Counted from the stretch's first letter, positions 30,695 to 39,688 are shown. The stretch is 64,000 nt of DNA from an uncultured Clostridia bacterium (GCA_947625615.1 CANQPB010000007.1:16881-80880); one strand, 5' to 3'. Notes: generated by a model not told the origin, from the letters alone. A program made the numbers and translations.

Positions 30695-31627
30695 ATGTGG
30701 TTTTTATTCACAGTCCTTACCACCTGCCTATGGGGCCTTGCGGATCTCTTCTATAAAAAGGGCGCCCGCGGTGGTGCGGAAAAATACAGTCATCTTCTCA
30801 CGGGAATAACCGTCGGCCTCGTAATGGGCGCGCAGGCGATCTTTTCCCTCATCTTCGCCGACGTCGGCTACAACCCGATAAACATTCTCGTCTATCTTCC
30901 CGTTTCGCTGTTCTATATTCTTTCGATGGTGGTCGGCTATCTCGGCCTGAAATACCTCGAGCTCTCGATAAGCTCGCCTGTCGAAAACAGCTCCGGCGCC
31001 ATTGTCTGCATTCTCTGCCTCATCTTCCTCGGCGAGAGTCTCGATCTTCTCTCCGCCGGCGCGGTGATTATAATCACCTTCGGAATCATTCTTTTAGGCT
31101 GGTCTGAGCGCGTAAAGTCCTCCGACATCTCCCCTTCGGACAAAAAATATTCAAAGGGCGCCTTCGCCCTCATCTTCCCGCTCATCTACTGCGTCCTCGA
31201 CGCCATGGGCACCTTCTTCGACGCCTTCTACCTCGACGACATCGCCACCACCCCCCTCGTCGACGTCACCGAAGACAACTTCGAGACGGTCGCGAACATC
31301 TCCTACGAGCTGACATTTCTCATCGCCGCCGTCGTTATGCTCATCTACATACTCGTCGTCAAGCGTGAAAAAATCGAGATCCCGAAGCAGGGGGACAAGC
31401 TTGTCGCCGCCGTCTTCGAAACAGCCGGTCAGTACTTCTACGTCTTCGCGATGTCCGGCCGCGCCGTCATCGCCGCCCCGATGATAGCCTCCTACTGCGT
31501 GGTCTCGGCTCTGCTGGCCGCAATATTCCTCCGCGAAAAGCTCAAGCCGCTGCAGTACGCCGCGGTCGTCTGCGTTATCGCCGGAATAGTCATGCTCGGC
31601 GTTGCCGAGGGTCTTGCCGAGGCCTGA
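30695..31627 (+). CDS. EamA/DMT-family transporter
   Basis: Ten-TM drug/metabolite transporter pattern, two repeats; TTGACA-17-TATACT promoter upstream. Confidence 0.75.
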   Translation: MWFLFTVLTTCLWGLADLFYKKGARGGAEKYSHLLTGITVGLVMGAQAIFSLIFADVGYNPINILVYLPVSLFYILSMVVGYLGLKYLELSISSPVENSSGAIVCILCLIFLGESLDLLSAGAVIIITFGIILLGWSERVKSSDISPSDKKYSKGAFALIFPLIYCVLDAMGTFFDAFYLDDIATTPLVDVTEDNFETVANISYELTFLIAAVVMLIYILVVKREKIEIPKQGDKLVAAVFETAGQYFYVFAMSGRAVIAAPMIASYCVVSALLAAIFLREKLKPLQYAAVVCVIAGIVMLGVAEGLAEA

Positions 31628-31649
31628 ACGCCGCCCCACCTTTATACTG

Positions 31650-31683
31650 TCAATCGCCGCCGGTCAGCCCGGCGGTTTTTGTA
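31650..31683 (+). terminator. Rho-independent terminator
   Basis: CCGCCGG-TCAG-CCCGGCGG-TTTTTG. Confidence 0.75.
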
Positions 31684-31696
31684 TGCCAAAAAAGTC

Positions 31697-31718
31697 TGTA
31701 AAGCATATCGCCTTAACA
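31697..31718. promoter_or_regulatory. TGTAAAG-N8-CTTaACA palindrome upstream of nrdG
   Basis: Same arms and N8 spacing as the hisC copies, one mismatch. Confidence 0.45.
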
Positions 31719-31825
31719 GATATCACATGTAAAAATCTTCAAAAATCATAATGTAAAGCTCCTTTACTTTCTGCAAGTATTATGCCTTTACAAAACACCA
31801 GGTTTTGAGAAAAATTTTGCATCAA

Positions 31826-31841
31826 CCACAATATTTTGTGG
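31826..31841. promoter_or_regulatory. NrdR-box-like palindrome upstream of nrdG
   Basis: CCACAATATTTTGTGG, close to the NrdR consensus ACACwATATaTwGTGT; just upstream of -35. Confidence 0.7.
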
Positions 31842-31850
31842 TCAGACCCC

Positions 31851-31879
31851 TTGACAACTCCGAAATGCGGTGCTATAAT
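31851..31879 (+). promoter_or_regulatory. nrdG promoter
   Basis: TTGACA-17 nt-TATAAT. Confidence 0.8.
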
Positions 31880-31921
31880 CAATCTCGCAGTCATGCAAAT
31901 TCCGGCAAGGGAGGGAATGTT

Positions 31922-32623
31922 CTGGAAATACACGGATTTCAGAAAATGACGCTTTTAGACTACCCCGGAAAGGTTGCTGCCACGCTTTTCACGGCCGGCT
32001 GCAATCTGCGATGCCCGTTTTGCCACAACGCTTCGCTGGTGACGAGAATAAATCTTGCCGATCAGCTTGATAAGGAGGATATCCTCGCATATCTTAAAAA
32101 GCGCAGCGGCATTCTTGACGGCGTGTGCATCACCGGCGGCGAGCCGCTTCTGTCCGACGGCGTCTTCGATCTGATAAAGAGAATACGGGATCTCGGCTAC
32201 CTTATCAAGCTCGACACCAACGGCACATTTCCCGAGCGCCTAAAGCGCGCGGTCATGGGCAGGCTTGTGGACACAGTGGCCATGGACATCAAAAATTCTA
32301 AGGAGCGCTACGCTGAGACTGTCGGCATAAAGGATTTTGACATCTCGCCTATAGAGGAGAGCGTCGCGTTTTTAAAGTCGGGCGCCGTCGATTTCGAATT
32401 TCGCACCACCGTCTGCCCCGAGCTGCACACCGAGGCCGACATGGAATCCATCGGCCGCTGGCTCGAGGGTTCGCCGAGGTATTATCTTCAGTGTTTTAAG
32501 GATTCGGGCGACCTTATAGGCGGCCCGGCGGAGGGCTTTACCGAGCCTTCACAGCAGTTTATGGAAACCCTACAAAAAATCGCGGCAAAATATATTGAAA
32601 ACGTAGAATTGCGGGGAATATAA
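31922..32623 (+). CDS. nrdG: Anaerobic ribonucleoside-triphosphate reductase activating protein (radical SAM)
   Basis: LEIHGFQKMTLLDYPGKVAATLFTAGCNLRCPFCHNASL (CxxxCxxC); probable CTG start after GGGAGGG RBS because upstream in-frame ATGs precede or lie in the promoter. Confidence 0.85.
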   Translation: MEIHGFQKMTLLDYPGKVAATLFTAGCNLRCPFCHNASLVTRINLADQLDKEDILAYLKKRSGILDGVCITGGEPLLSDGVFDLIKRIRDLGYLIKLDTNGTFPERLKRAVMGRLVDTVAMDIKNSKERYAETVGIKDFDISPIEESVAFLKSGAVDFEFRTTVCPELHTEADMESIGRWLEGSPRYYLQCFKDSGDLIGGPAEGFTEPSQQFMETLQKIAAKYIENVELRGI

Positions 32624-32631
32624 CAGTCAAA

Positions 32632-32647
32632 ACACAATATATTGTAT
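32632..32647. promoter_or_regulatory. NrdR-box-like palindrome upstream of nrdD
   Basis: ACACAATATATTGTAT, 8 nt upstream of the -35. Confidence 0.75.
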
Positions 32648-32655
32648 TTTACCCC

Positions 32656-32684
32656 TTGACAACCGTCAAGATATGCGGTATATT
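32656..32684 (+). promoter_or_regulatory. nrdD promoter
   Basis: TTGACA-17 nt-TATATT. Confidence 0.7.
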
Positions 32685-32784
32685 AGTTGACAGCCGCTTT
32701 CTCGGCAAATCAATTATTTTGTATTTTTACGGGCGCGGGCAGACGTCCCGGCCCTTTAAAAGCTAAAGCAAAGGAGACCTCAAA

Positions 32785-35151
32785 ATGTATCAGGTAATCA
32801 AAAGAGACGGGAAAATTGTAGACTTCGACATTTCGAAAATTTCACATGCGATTGTTCTTGCATTCGACGCGTGCGACAAGCAGTACAACCAGGACGTCAT
32901 CGACTTTCTGGCTCTCAAAGTCACCGCCGACTTCGAGCCGAAGATAAAGGACGGCAGAATAGCCGTCGAGGACATTCAGGACAGCGTTGAAAGCGTTCTC
33001 ATAAAGGGCGGTTACGACACCGTCGCCAAGGCGTATATCCTTTACCGCAAGCAGCGCGAAAAAGTCCGCAATCTCAATCAGACCGCCGTCAACTACAAGG
33101 AAGTCGTCGACAACTACCTCAAGATAAACGACTGGCGCGTCAAGGAGAACTCCACCGTCACCTATTCTGTCGGCGGACTTATCCTCTCCAATTCCGGCGC
33201 AATCACCGCCAACTACTGGCTCTCCGAGATCTACGATCAGGAGATCGCCGACGCCCACCGCAACTGCGATATCCACCTTCACGATCTTTCCATGCTCACC
33301 GGCTACTGCGCCGGCTGGAGCCTCAAGCAGCTCATAAAAGAGGGCCTCGGCGGCATCAACGGCAAGATAACCTCCAGCCCCGCGAGCCATCTTTCCACCC
33401 TCTGCAACCAGATGGTCAATTTCCTCGGCATCATGCAGAACGAGTGGGCGGGCGCACAGGCTTTCTCCAGCTTCGATACCTACCTCGCCCCCTTCGTCAA
33501 GGTCGATAACCTCTCTTACAAAGAGGTCAAGCAGTGCATTCAGAGCTTTGTCTACGGCGTGAACACCCCCTCCCGCTGGGGCACGCAGGCTCCCTTCTCT
33601 AACATCACCCTCGACTGGACGGTTCCCAACGATCTCGCCGAGCTGCCCTGCATAGTCGGCGGCAAGGAGATGGACTTCTGCTACAAGGACTGCAAGAAGG
33701 AAATGGATATGGTGAACAAGGCGTTCATCGAGATAATGATAGAGGGCGACGCCAACGGCCGCGGCTTCCAGTATCCCATACCCACCTATTCCATCACAAA
33801 AGATTTCGACTGGTCTGAGACCGAGAACAACAGGCTTCTCTTCGAGATGACCGCGAAATACGGCACCCCCTATTTCTCCAACTACATCAATTCCGACATG
33901 GAACCCTCCGACGTCAGAAGCATGTGCTGCCGCTTAAGGCTCGATCTCAGGGAGCTCCGCAAGAAATCCGGCGGCTTCTTCGGCTCGGGCGAATCGACCG
34001 GCTCCGTCGGCGTCGTCACCATAAACATGCCGAAGATCGCCTATCTTTCCAAGGACGAAAAGGAATTCTACGAGCGCCTTGACAGGCTTATGGATCTTTC
34101 CGCCCGCTCTCTCAAGATAAAGAGAACGGTCATCACAAAGCTTATGGACGCCGGGCTTTACCCTTACACCAAGCGCTATCTCGGCACCCTTGACAACCAC
34201 TTCTCCACTATCGGTCTTGTCGGCATGAACGAGGCCTGCCTGAATGCAAAGTGGCTCGGCTGCGATCTTGTAGACGAGCGCGCCCAAAAATTCACTCAGG
34301 ACGTTTTGAACCACATGCGCGAGCGCCTCTCCGACTATCAGGAGCAGTACGGCGATCTCTACAATCTTGAGGCCACCCCCGCCGAATCCACCGCCTACCG
34401 CCTCGCCAAGCATGATAAGGAGAAATATCCCGACATAATCACCGCCTCCGACGGCACGCCTTACTACACCAATTCCTCTCATCTTCCCGTCGGATACACC
34501 GACGACATCTTCTCCGCCCTCGACATTCAGGACGACCTGCAGACCCTTTACACCTCCGGCACCGTCTTCCACGCGTTCCTCGGCGAGAAGCTCCCCGATT
34601 GGAAGTCCGCGGCAAATCTTGTCCGCAAGATCGCCGAAAACTACAGACTGCCCTATTACACCCTTTCTCCGACCTATTCGGTCTGCCGCAACCACGGCTA
34701 CCTCGCCGGCGAGCAGCACGTCTGCCCGCACTGCGGCGAAGCCACCGAGACCTACAGCCGCATCACCGGCTACTACCGCCCCGTCCAGGCCTGGAACGAT
34801 GGCAAGGCCCAGGAATTCAAGGAGCGCAAGACCTATAACATCGCCGGCTCCGTTCTTCGCAGAAACGGCGTGGAGTCGAGAGTAGAGGTCACCGGCACCA
34901 ACGGCGGCGCGCAGATGGCCGACGGAGCATATTTGTTCACCACCGCCACCTGCCCCAACTGCAAGGTCATAAAGGGCATACTCGACAGGCAGGGCTATAA
35001 GTATGAAACGCTTTTGGCTAACGAAAACCGCGAACTCTGCGAGGCGTTCGACATTCGCCAGGCGCCCACGCTTGTCGTCGTCAAGGGCGGCGAGTTTGAA
35101 AAGTTTGCCGGCGTCTCGGACATCAAGAAGCACGCGACGGTCAGCGCCTGA
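32785..35151 (+). CDS. nrdD: Anaerobic ribonucleoside-triphosphate reductase with C-terminal thioredoxin/glutaredoxin-like domain
   Basis: N-terminal ATP cone (VIKRDGKIVDFDISKISHAI), C-terminal CPHCG Zn site and RITGY glycyl-radical motif, then AYLFTTATCPNCKVIKGIL...FDIRQAPTLVVVKGG. Confidence 0.95.
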   Translation: MYQVIKRDGKIVDFDISKISHAIVLAFDACDKQYNQDVIDFLALKVTADFEPKIKDGRIAVEDIQDSVESVLIKGGYDTVAKAYILYRKQREKVRNLNQTAVNYKEVVDNYLKINDWRVKENSTVTYSVGGLILSNSGAITANYWLSEIYDQEIADAHRNCDIHLHDLSMLTGYCAGWSLKQLIKEGLGGINGKITSSPASHLSTLCNQMVNFLGIMQNEWAGAQAFSSFDTYLAPFVKVDNLSYKEVKQCIQSFVYGVNTPSRWGTQAPFSNITLDWTVPNDLAELPCIVGGKEMDFCYKDCKKEMDMVNKAFIEIMIEGDANGRGFQYPIPTYSITKDFDWSETENNRLLFEMTAKYGTPYFSNYINSDMEPSDVRSMCCRLRLDLRELRKKSGGFFGSGESTGSVGVVTINMPKIAYLSKDEKEFYERLDRLMDLSARSLKIKRTVITKLMDAGLYPYTKRYLGTLDNHFSTIGLVGMNEACLNAKWLGCDLVDERAQKFTQDVLNHMRERLSDYQEQYGDLYNLEATPAESTAYRLAKHDKEKYPDIITASDGTPYYTNSSHLPVGYTDDIFSALDIQDDLQTLYTSGTVFHAFLGEKLPDWKSAANLVRKIAENYRLPYYTLSPTYSVCRNHGYLAGEQHVCPHCGEATETYSRITGYYRPVQAWNDGKAQEFKERKTYNIAGSVLRRNGVESRVEVTGTNGGAQMADGAYLFTTATCPNCKVIKGILDRQGYKYETLLANENRELCEAFDIRQAPTLVVVKGGEFEKFAGVSDIKKHATVSA

Positions 35152-35177
35152 GCGGCCCTAAAAACCAACTTTAAGGT

Positions 35178-36095
35178 GTGTCAATGTATGATATAATCAT
35201 CATCGGCGGAGGCCCCGCCGGCCTCACCGCTGCGCTTTACGCCAAAAGAGCCAACAAGTCGGTTCTTGTTCTTGAAAAATCGGCCTTCGGCGGACAGATA
35301 ACCTTTTCCCCGCTCGTAGAGAATATCCCCGGGCGGGAGCCCCTCTCGGGAAACGATTTTGCCGCCTCTTTGGTGGATCAGGTTCTCGAGCTCGGCGCCG
35401 ATCTCGAGCCAGCCGAGGCGCTTGAAATAAAGTCTTCCGCAGATGAAAAGACCGTCGTCACCGACAGCGGCAAGTTTTCCGCCAAGGCTGTGATAATAGC
35501 CTGCGGTGCTAAGCACCGCACCCTCGGCGTCCCCGGCGAGGAGCGCTTTATAGGCAGCGGAATATCCTTCTGCGCGGTCTGCGACGGCGCGTTCTACCAG
35601 GGAAAATCCGTGGGCGTCGTCGGCGGAGGAAACTCTGCGCTTCAGGAAGCCCTCCTGCTTGCCGATCTCTGCGAGCATGTCACCGTTATCCAGAATCTCG
35701 ATTTTCTCACCGGCGAAAGCCGCCTTTGCGAGCGCCTCGCCTCAAAAAAGAACGTCGAGGTCATCTACGGCTCGACGGTCTCAAGTATAAACGGCGATGA
35801 TAATTTTGAGGGCGTCACCGTCAAAAACTCCTCCGGCGAGGAAAAATATATCCCCTTAGACGGCCTCTTTGTTGCGATAGGCCTTATTCCCCAGAACGCC
35901 CCGTTCGCCTCGGTGATAAATACCGATTCCTTCGGGTATGCTGCCTCGGGCGAGGACTGCCTCACCGAAACCCCGGGAATTTTTGTCGCCGGCGATTGCC
36001 GCGCAAAAAAAATAAGGCAGGTCACCACCGCCTGCGCCGACGGCGCCGTCGCGGCCCTTGCCGCCTGCGACTACATCGAAGGCTTGCCGCAATAA
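35178..36095 (+). CDS. trxB: Thioredoxin reductase-like FAD protein
   Basis: DIIIIGGGPAGLTAALYAKRA, FCAVCDGAFYQGK (CxxC), GIFVAGDCRAKKIRQVTTACADGAVAA. Confidence 0.9.
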   Translation: MSMYDIIIIGGGPAGLTAALYAKRANKSVLVLEKSAFGGQITFSPLVENIPGREPLSGNDFAASLVDQVLELGADLEPAEALEIKSSADEKTVVTDSGKFSAKAVIIACGAKHRTLGVPGEERFIGSGISFCAVCDGAFYQGKSVGVVGGGNSALQEALLLADLCEHVTVIQNLDFLTGESRLCERLASKKNVEVIYGSTVSSINGDDNFEGVTVKNSSGEEKYIPLDGLFVAIGLIPQNAPFASVINTDSFGYAASGEDCLTETPGIFVAGDCRAKKIRQVTTACADGAVAALAACDYIEGLPQ

Positions 36096-36127
36096 CAAGC
36101 AACCCACGTTTCATTTACTATATTGGA

Positions 36128-36162
36128 AATCGCCCGCCGAAAAACTCGGCAGGCGTTTTCTT
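36128..36162 (+). terminator. Rho-independent terminator after trxB
   Basis: CGCCcGCCGA-AAAAC-TCGGCaGGCG-TTTTC. Confidence 0.7.
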
Positions 36163-36191
36163 TTGCGGATATTTTGCGGCAGGGGAGGGGT

Positions 36192-36758
36192 TCACCTCGT
36201 CAGCCGCTCTTTCATGGTTTTAATTTCGTTCAGGCTGTAGCTTCGCCTGAAATCCTCAACGCGCGCGCCCTTTTTAAGGCAGTAGATGAGTATCTCCGCG
36301 CAGGCCCTGGCGTCGCTTCCGGCGTTGTGGTGGCTTAAATCTATAAACAGCGCCCGGCAGATGGTGTCGAGCCGGTGGTTTTCAAGCCCCGGCAGAAACC
36401 GCTTTCCCATTCGGCAGGTGCAGGCGTATTCGGTAAAGCTTTTGTGGGGGATCGAATATGCTCTCAGGCACTTTGACAGCACGCTCATATCGAACTGCGC
36501 GTTGTGCGCAACAAGCAGCCCGCTTTTCATTATCGGGGAGAGCTTCGGCCACAGCTCGCCGAAGGTAGGGGCCGAGGAGGCCATTTCCGGCGTTATCCCG
36601 GTCAGGCGGACGTTGAAGTCGTCGAAGCGCTGCTCGGGGTTCACGAGCGAGTAGAATTCCTCGGTCACCGCGCCGTTTTCCACAACGCTTATACCGATAG
36701 CGCTCATTCGGTCGTTTATGCGGTTGGGCGTTTCAACGTCGAAGCATATGTATCTCAC
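36192..36758 (-). CDS. DnaQ-like 3'-5' exonuclease
   Basis: YICFDVETPNRIND...VAHNAQFDMSVL...HNAGSDARACAEI (DEDDh pattern). Confidence 0.82.
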   Translation of the reverse strand: MRYICFDVETPNRINDRMSAIGISVVENGAVTEEFYSLVNPEQRFDDFNVRLTGITPEMASSAPTFGELWPKLSPIMKSGLLVAHNAQFDMSVLSKCLRAYSIPHKSFTEYACTCRMGKRFLPGLENHRLDTICRALFIDLSHHNAGSDARACAEILIYCLKKGARVEDFRRSYSLNEIKTMKERLTR

Positions 36759-36855
36759 GGAGCGCAGCCGCCTCCCTTCGTCAAAATTCGGGTATAGCAG
36801 CTATTCTATCACGAAATCCCGCCCACGTCAATACACATATCTTATTTGATGAGAA

Positions 36856-37118
36856 AATGAGAAAAGTTTTCGCCGGCCTTTTTCAAAAGGCAGCAGGGGT
36901 CTCGGGGGCGGAGCCCTCGAGCCGCGATCGCAATCGCGGAATTTCCCCGGAGCGGGCCGAGCAGGCACGCTCCGGTCAATGCGAAGCGAAGCGCAGGACG
37001 GGGAGAAAAAAACTGTCCGGTGGACAGTTTTTTCGTGGGGAGACCCTCGCCGGGGGTCTCCCCGGCAAGGCGCCGCAGGCGCCTTGCAGCCCGGAAAAGG
37101 CGAAAGGAAAAATTTTGT
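36856..37118 (+). repeat. Modular multi-hairpin repeat family R1, copy a
   Basis: AAAGTTTTCGCCGGCCTTTTTCAAAAGG...CGCA-loop hairpin...ACTGTCC-GGT-GGACAGT...GGGGAGACCC-TCGCC-GGGGGTCTCCCC...GCAAGGCGCC-GCA-GGCGCCTTGC. Confidence 0.75.
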
Positions 37119-37137
37119 AGTTTACTTTCGCGTTGCG

Positions 37138-37380
37138 CTACTTCACTATCTCATAAAGCTCCCCGGCGTTTTCCTTTCTCACAACCTCCTCGACCGAGGT
37201 CACCCTCGCCCTCAGAGGCGTCTGCCCGAGCCTTATTTCAATTATGTCTCCCACCTTGACGTCATACGAAGCCCGAGCCGGTTTTTCGTTCACAAAGACC
37301 CTGCCTGCGTCGCAGGCCTCGTTGGCAACGGTGCGCCGCTTTATAAGCCGCGACACCTTAAGATATTTGTCAAGTCTCAT
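37138..37380 (-). CDS. S4-domain RNA-binding protein, RqcP/YabO-like
   Basis: MRLDKYLKVSRLIKRRTVANEACDAGRVFVN. Confidence 0.88.
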   Translation of the reverse strand: MRLDKYLKVSRLIKRRTVANEACDAGRVFVNEKPARASYDVKVGDIIEIRLGQTPLRARVTSVEEVVRKENAGELYEIVK

Positions 37381-37437
37381 ATATTTCCTCCTAAAAAATT
37401 AACCGACTGGCATGAGCCAATCGGTTAAAGGGTGGCA

Positions 37438-37713
37438 TTACTTTGCAATCTCGTCCTTAAGAGCTTTACCTGCCTTGAAGGTGGGAACCTTTCTGGCGGG
37501 GATAGTGATCTTTGTCTTGTTGCGCGGGTTGATGCCCTCTTTAGCCTTGCGCTCTTTGACCTCAAAGGTGCCGAAGCCGACCAGAGTGATTTTCTCGCCT
37601 TCGGTAAGCGCTTCAGTGATGCTGTTTACAACGGCGTTGAGAGCCTTCTCAGCGTCCTTCTTGGAGCAATCAGCTTTTTCGGCGATTTTGGTTACCAATT
37701 CAACTTTAGTCAT
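37438..37713 (-). CDS. hup: HU family DNA-binding protein
   Basis: MTKVELVTKIAEKADCSKKDAEKALNAVV...GFGTFEVKERKAKEGINPRNKTKI. Confidence 0.95.
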   Translation of the reverse strand: MTKVELVTKIAEKADCSKKDAEKALNAVVNSITEALTEGEKITLVGFGTFEVKERKAKEGINPRNKTKITIPARKVPTFKAGKALKDEIAK

Positions 37714-37830
37714 TTTTGTTTCCTCCTGTGGTTTTGCAGAATCTTTGCTTTTTGGGTGTCTTGTGGGAGCTGACCCCACTCAAACCCAAGGTATAAAACA
37801 TTTTATACGAATTTTTCGCAAAAATCAAGC

Positions 37831-39519
37831 CTATTTTCCGAAGATTTCTGATAACAGACGATTTTTAGTAGAAATGTCCAACAAAAGAACGAAAATTATG
37901 TACGATATAACAGCAAAAATCAACGGTATAATCACCCCGAGCGCCGACGGTATGGAAAAAATAAGGGAAGAATAAATTTTTTTTGCTCCGTATCCGCAAA
38001 GCAACCCGCCGAGCAGGGGAATAATGAGCGATCTCAAAAGCCTCGGCTTAGTCCCGGTAATCTTGTAAAGCGAGGCGACCGCCCATATGCACATGAACCC
38101 TCCGCTCATCAGCGATGCGAGCGCCGCGCCCTTAAGCCCCAGCTCAGGCATCGGCACGAGCAGGGTGTTCAGCCCGAGCTTCAAAAACGCCCCGCATAGG
38201 TTTATTTTTATCATCATATCCGCCCTGCCCACTGCCTGAAGCATGGCGTATGCCGCTCCCTCGGCGGCGGCGAACGCGGTGCCGAGCGCTAAAATCGCAA
38301 GAGGCGCCGAGGCCGCCTCCACCTCGTTCGCCCTTGAGGAGAAGAGCAACCCCAATATTTCGCGGGACATCGCCGAAAGCCCCAGCCCCGCCGGCACGGA
38401 TATGTAAAGTATCAGCGTCATCACCCGGCGTATCTCCCGCGAGGCCCTTTCCCTGTCTTTTTTCGCCCACGCCTCCGAAACCGCCGGCAGGGCGCTTTTA
38501 CCGAACACCGAACATACCGACGGCGTCAGCCCGAAGACCGTCGCCGCAAGCCCCGTGAATGAGCCGTAGAGGTAGTTCGGCAGCTCTTTTAGCGAAACCC
38601 CGTCCGAAATTATCCCGGAATATTTCTCGGCGTAAAGCTCGGGGTGCTTTGCAAGAGATGTCTTTATCCCGAGGATTATCGTGTACAGATCCACCGAATT
38701 TGCGAGCGACGAAACTATCGCCGCAAGCGTCACCGGGGCGATGAACGCCAAAAGCCGCCGCTTTTCGCTTTTTATCTCGTAGTCCTTCGGGCGTATTTCT
38801 TTTTCGATCCCGTCCGAGCCGAGGCGGTGGCGCAAAAGCATGAACGCAAAGCTGGAAAATTCCGAAACCGTCACCCCGGCTACGGCCGCCGCCGCGACAT
38901 ACGGCAGGCTCGCCTCCGAAAACTCCGCCAAAGAGGCCACGGTCTTTCCGAAAACGGCTTTGCCGTTGATAAAGCAGCCTTGGGCGTAAATCTGCGCGCC
39001 GACCGCCAGGCCGATCCCCGCCGCCACCCTCACAATCGACTCCGTTATCTGCGAGAGCGCCGTGGGAACCATATTTCGCAGCCCCTCGTAGTATCCGCGG
39101 TAGATAGCTGTCACCGTCGTAAGAAAAACGCAGGGGAGTATAGCCGCAACGGCGGGGCGGGCGTTTGCGCTGCCTATGAATCTTTCGGTGATGAACCCCG
39201 AAAAGATCATAGGTATCAACGAGCAGAGGACGCTCGGCAGCAAAAAAAGCCGGAGCGCCGCAGTCTTTACACCCCTTACCCGCCCGAAGCTTTTTCTCGC
39301 CTCGTTTTCAGAGACAAGCTGCGCCACCGCCGGAGTAAGGCTTGCCGCGCAGAGGGCGTAGAGCGGGGTGTAGACGGCATACGCCGAGGAAAAATACCCC
39401 ATTCCCGTCCCGCCGAGCAGGTTGGCAAGAAATATTTTAAAGACGAGTCCCGCGGCCTTTCCGATAAAAACCGCCGCCATCAGAATCATCGAGCTGCCGA
39501 TAAGCCCCTGTTTTTTCAC
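37831..39519 (-). CDS. SpoVB/MATE-type oligosaccharide flippase-like membrane protein
   Basis: MKKQGLIGSSMILMAAVFIGKAAGLVFKIFLANLLGGTGMGYFSSAY; many TM segments; adjacent to hup/rqcP. Confidence 0.8.
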   Translation of the reverse strand: MKKQGLIGSSMILMAAVFIGKAAGLVFKIFLANLLGGTGMGYFSSAYAVYTPLYALCAASLTPAVAQLVSENEARKSFGRVRGVKTAALRLFLLPSVLCSLIPMIFSGFITERFIGSANARPAVAAILPCVFLTTVTAIYRGYYEGLRNMVPTALSQITESIVRVAAGIGLAVGAQIYAQGCFINGKAVFGKTVASLAEFSEASLPYVAAAAVAGVTVSEFSSFAFMLLRHRLGSDGIEKEIRPKDYEIKSEKRRLLAFIAPVTLAAIVSSLANSVDLYTIILGIKTSLAKHPELYAEKYSGIISDGVSLKELPNYLYGSFTGLAATVFGLTPSVCSVFGKSALPAVSEAWAKKDRERASREIRRVMTLILYISVPAGLGLSAMSREILGLLFSSRANEVEAASAPLAILALGTAFAAAEGAAYAMLQAVGRADMMIKINLCGAFLKLGLNTLLVPMPELGLKGAALASLMSGGFMCIWAVASLYKITGTKPRLLRSLIIPLLGGLLCGYGAKKIYSSLIFSIPSALGVIIPLIFAVISYIIFVLLLDISTKNRLLSEIFGK

Positions 39520-39605
39520 TCCACCAGCCCCTTAGAAATAGGTTTGTACTATTCTATTTCTTTCGGGGACAAAGTATACCCGCGCCGACAAACGGCATCG
39601 GGGAA

Positions 39606-39675
39606 TGTCCGTTTCGCGCGCACTATCAGAAATATTTACGCGCTCCCCCGCCTCACAGCAGGGGAGCGTGTTTTA
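39606..39675 (+). repeat. Dispersed repeat family R2, partial copy 3
   Basis: GTCCGTTTCGCGCGCACTATCAGAAATATTTA shared with 30493 copy; followed by a different hairpin CGCTCCCC..GGGGAGCG. Confidence 0.55.
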
Positions 39676-39688
39676 GGGGGAGCAGCCG

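Noticed and set aside
33934-35133. 399-aa minus-strand ORF opposite nrdD
   Set aside because: Antisense to a clearly conserved gene; explained by strong C/G third-position bias, no recognisable family
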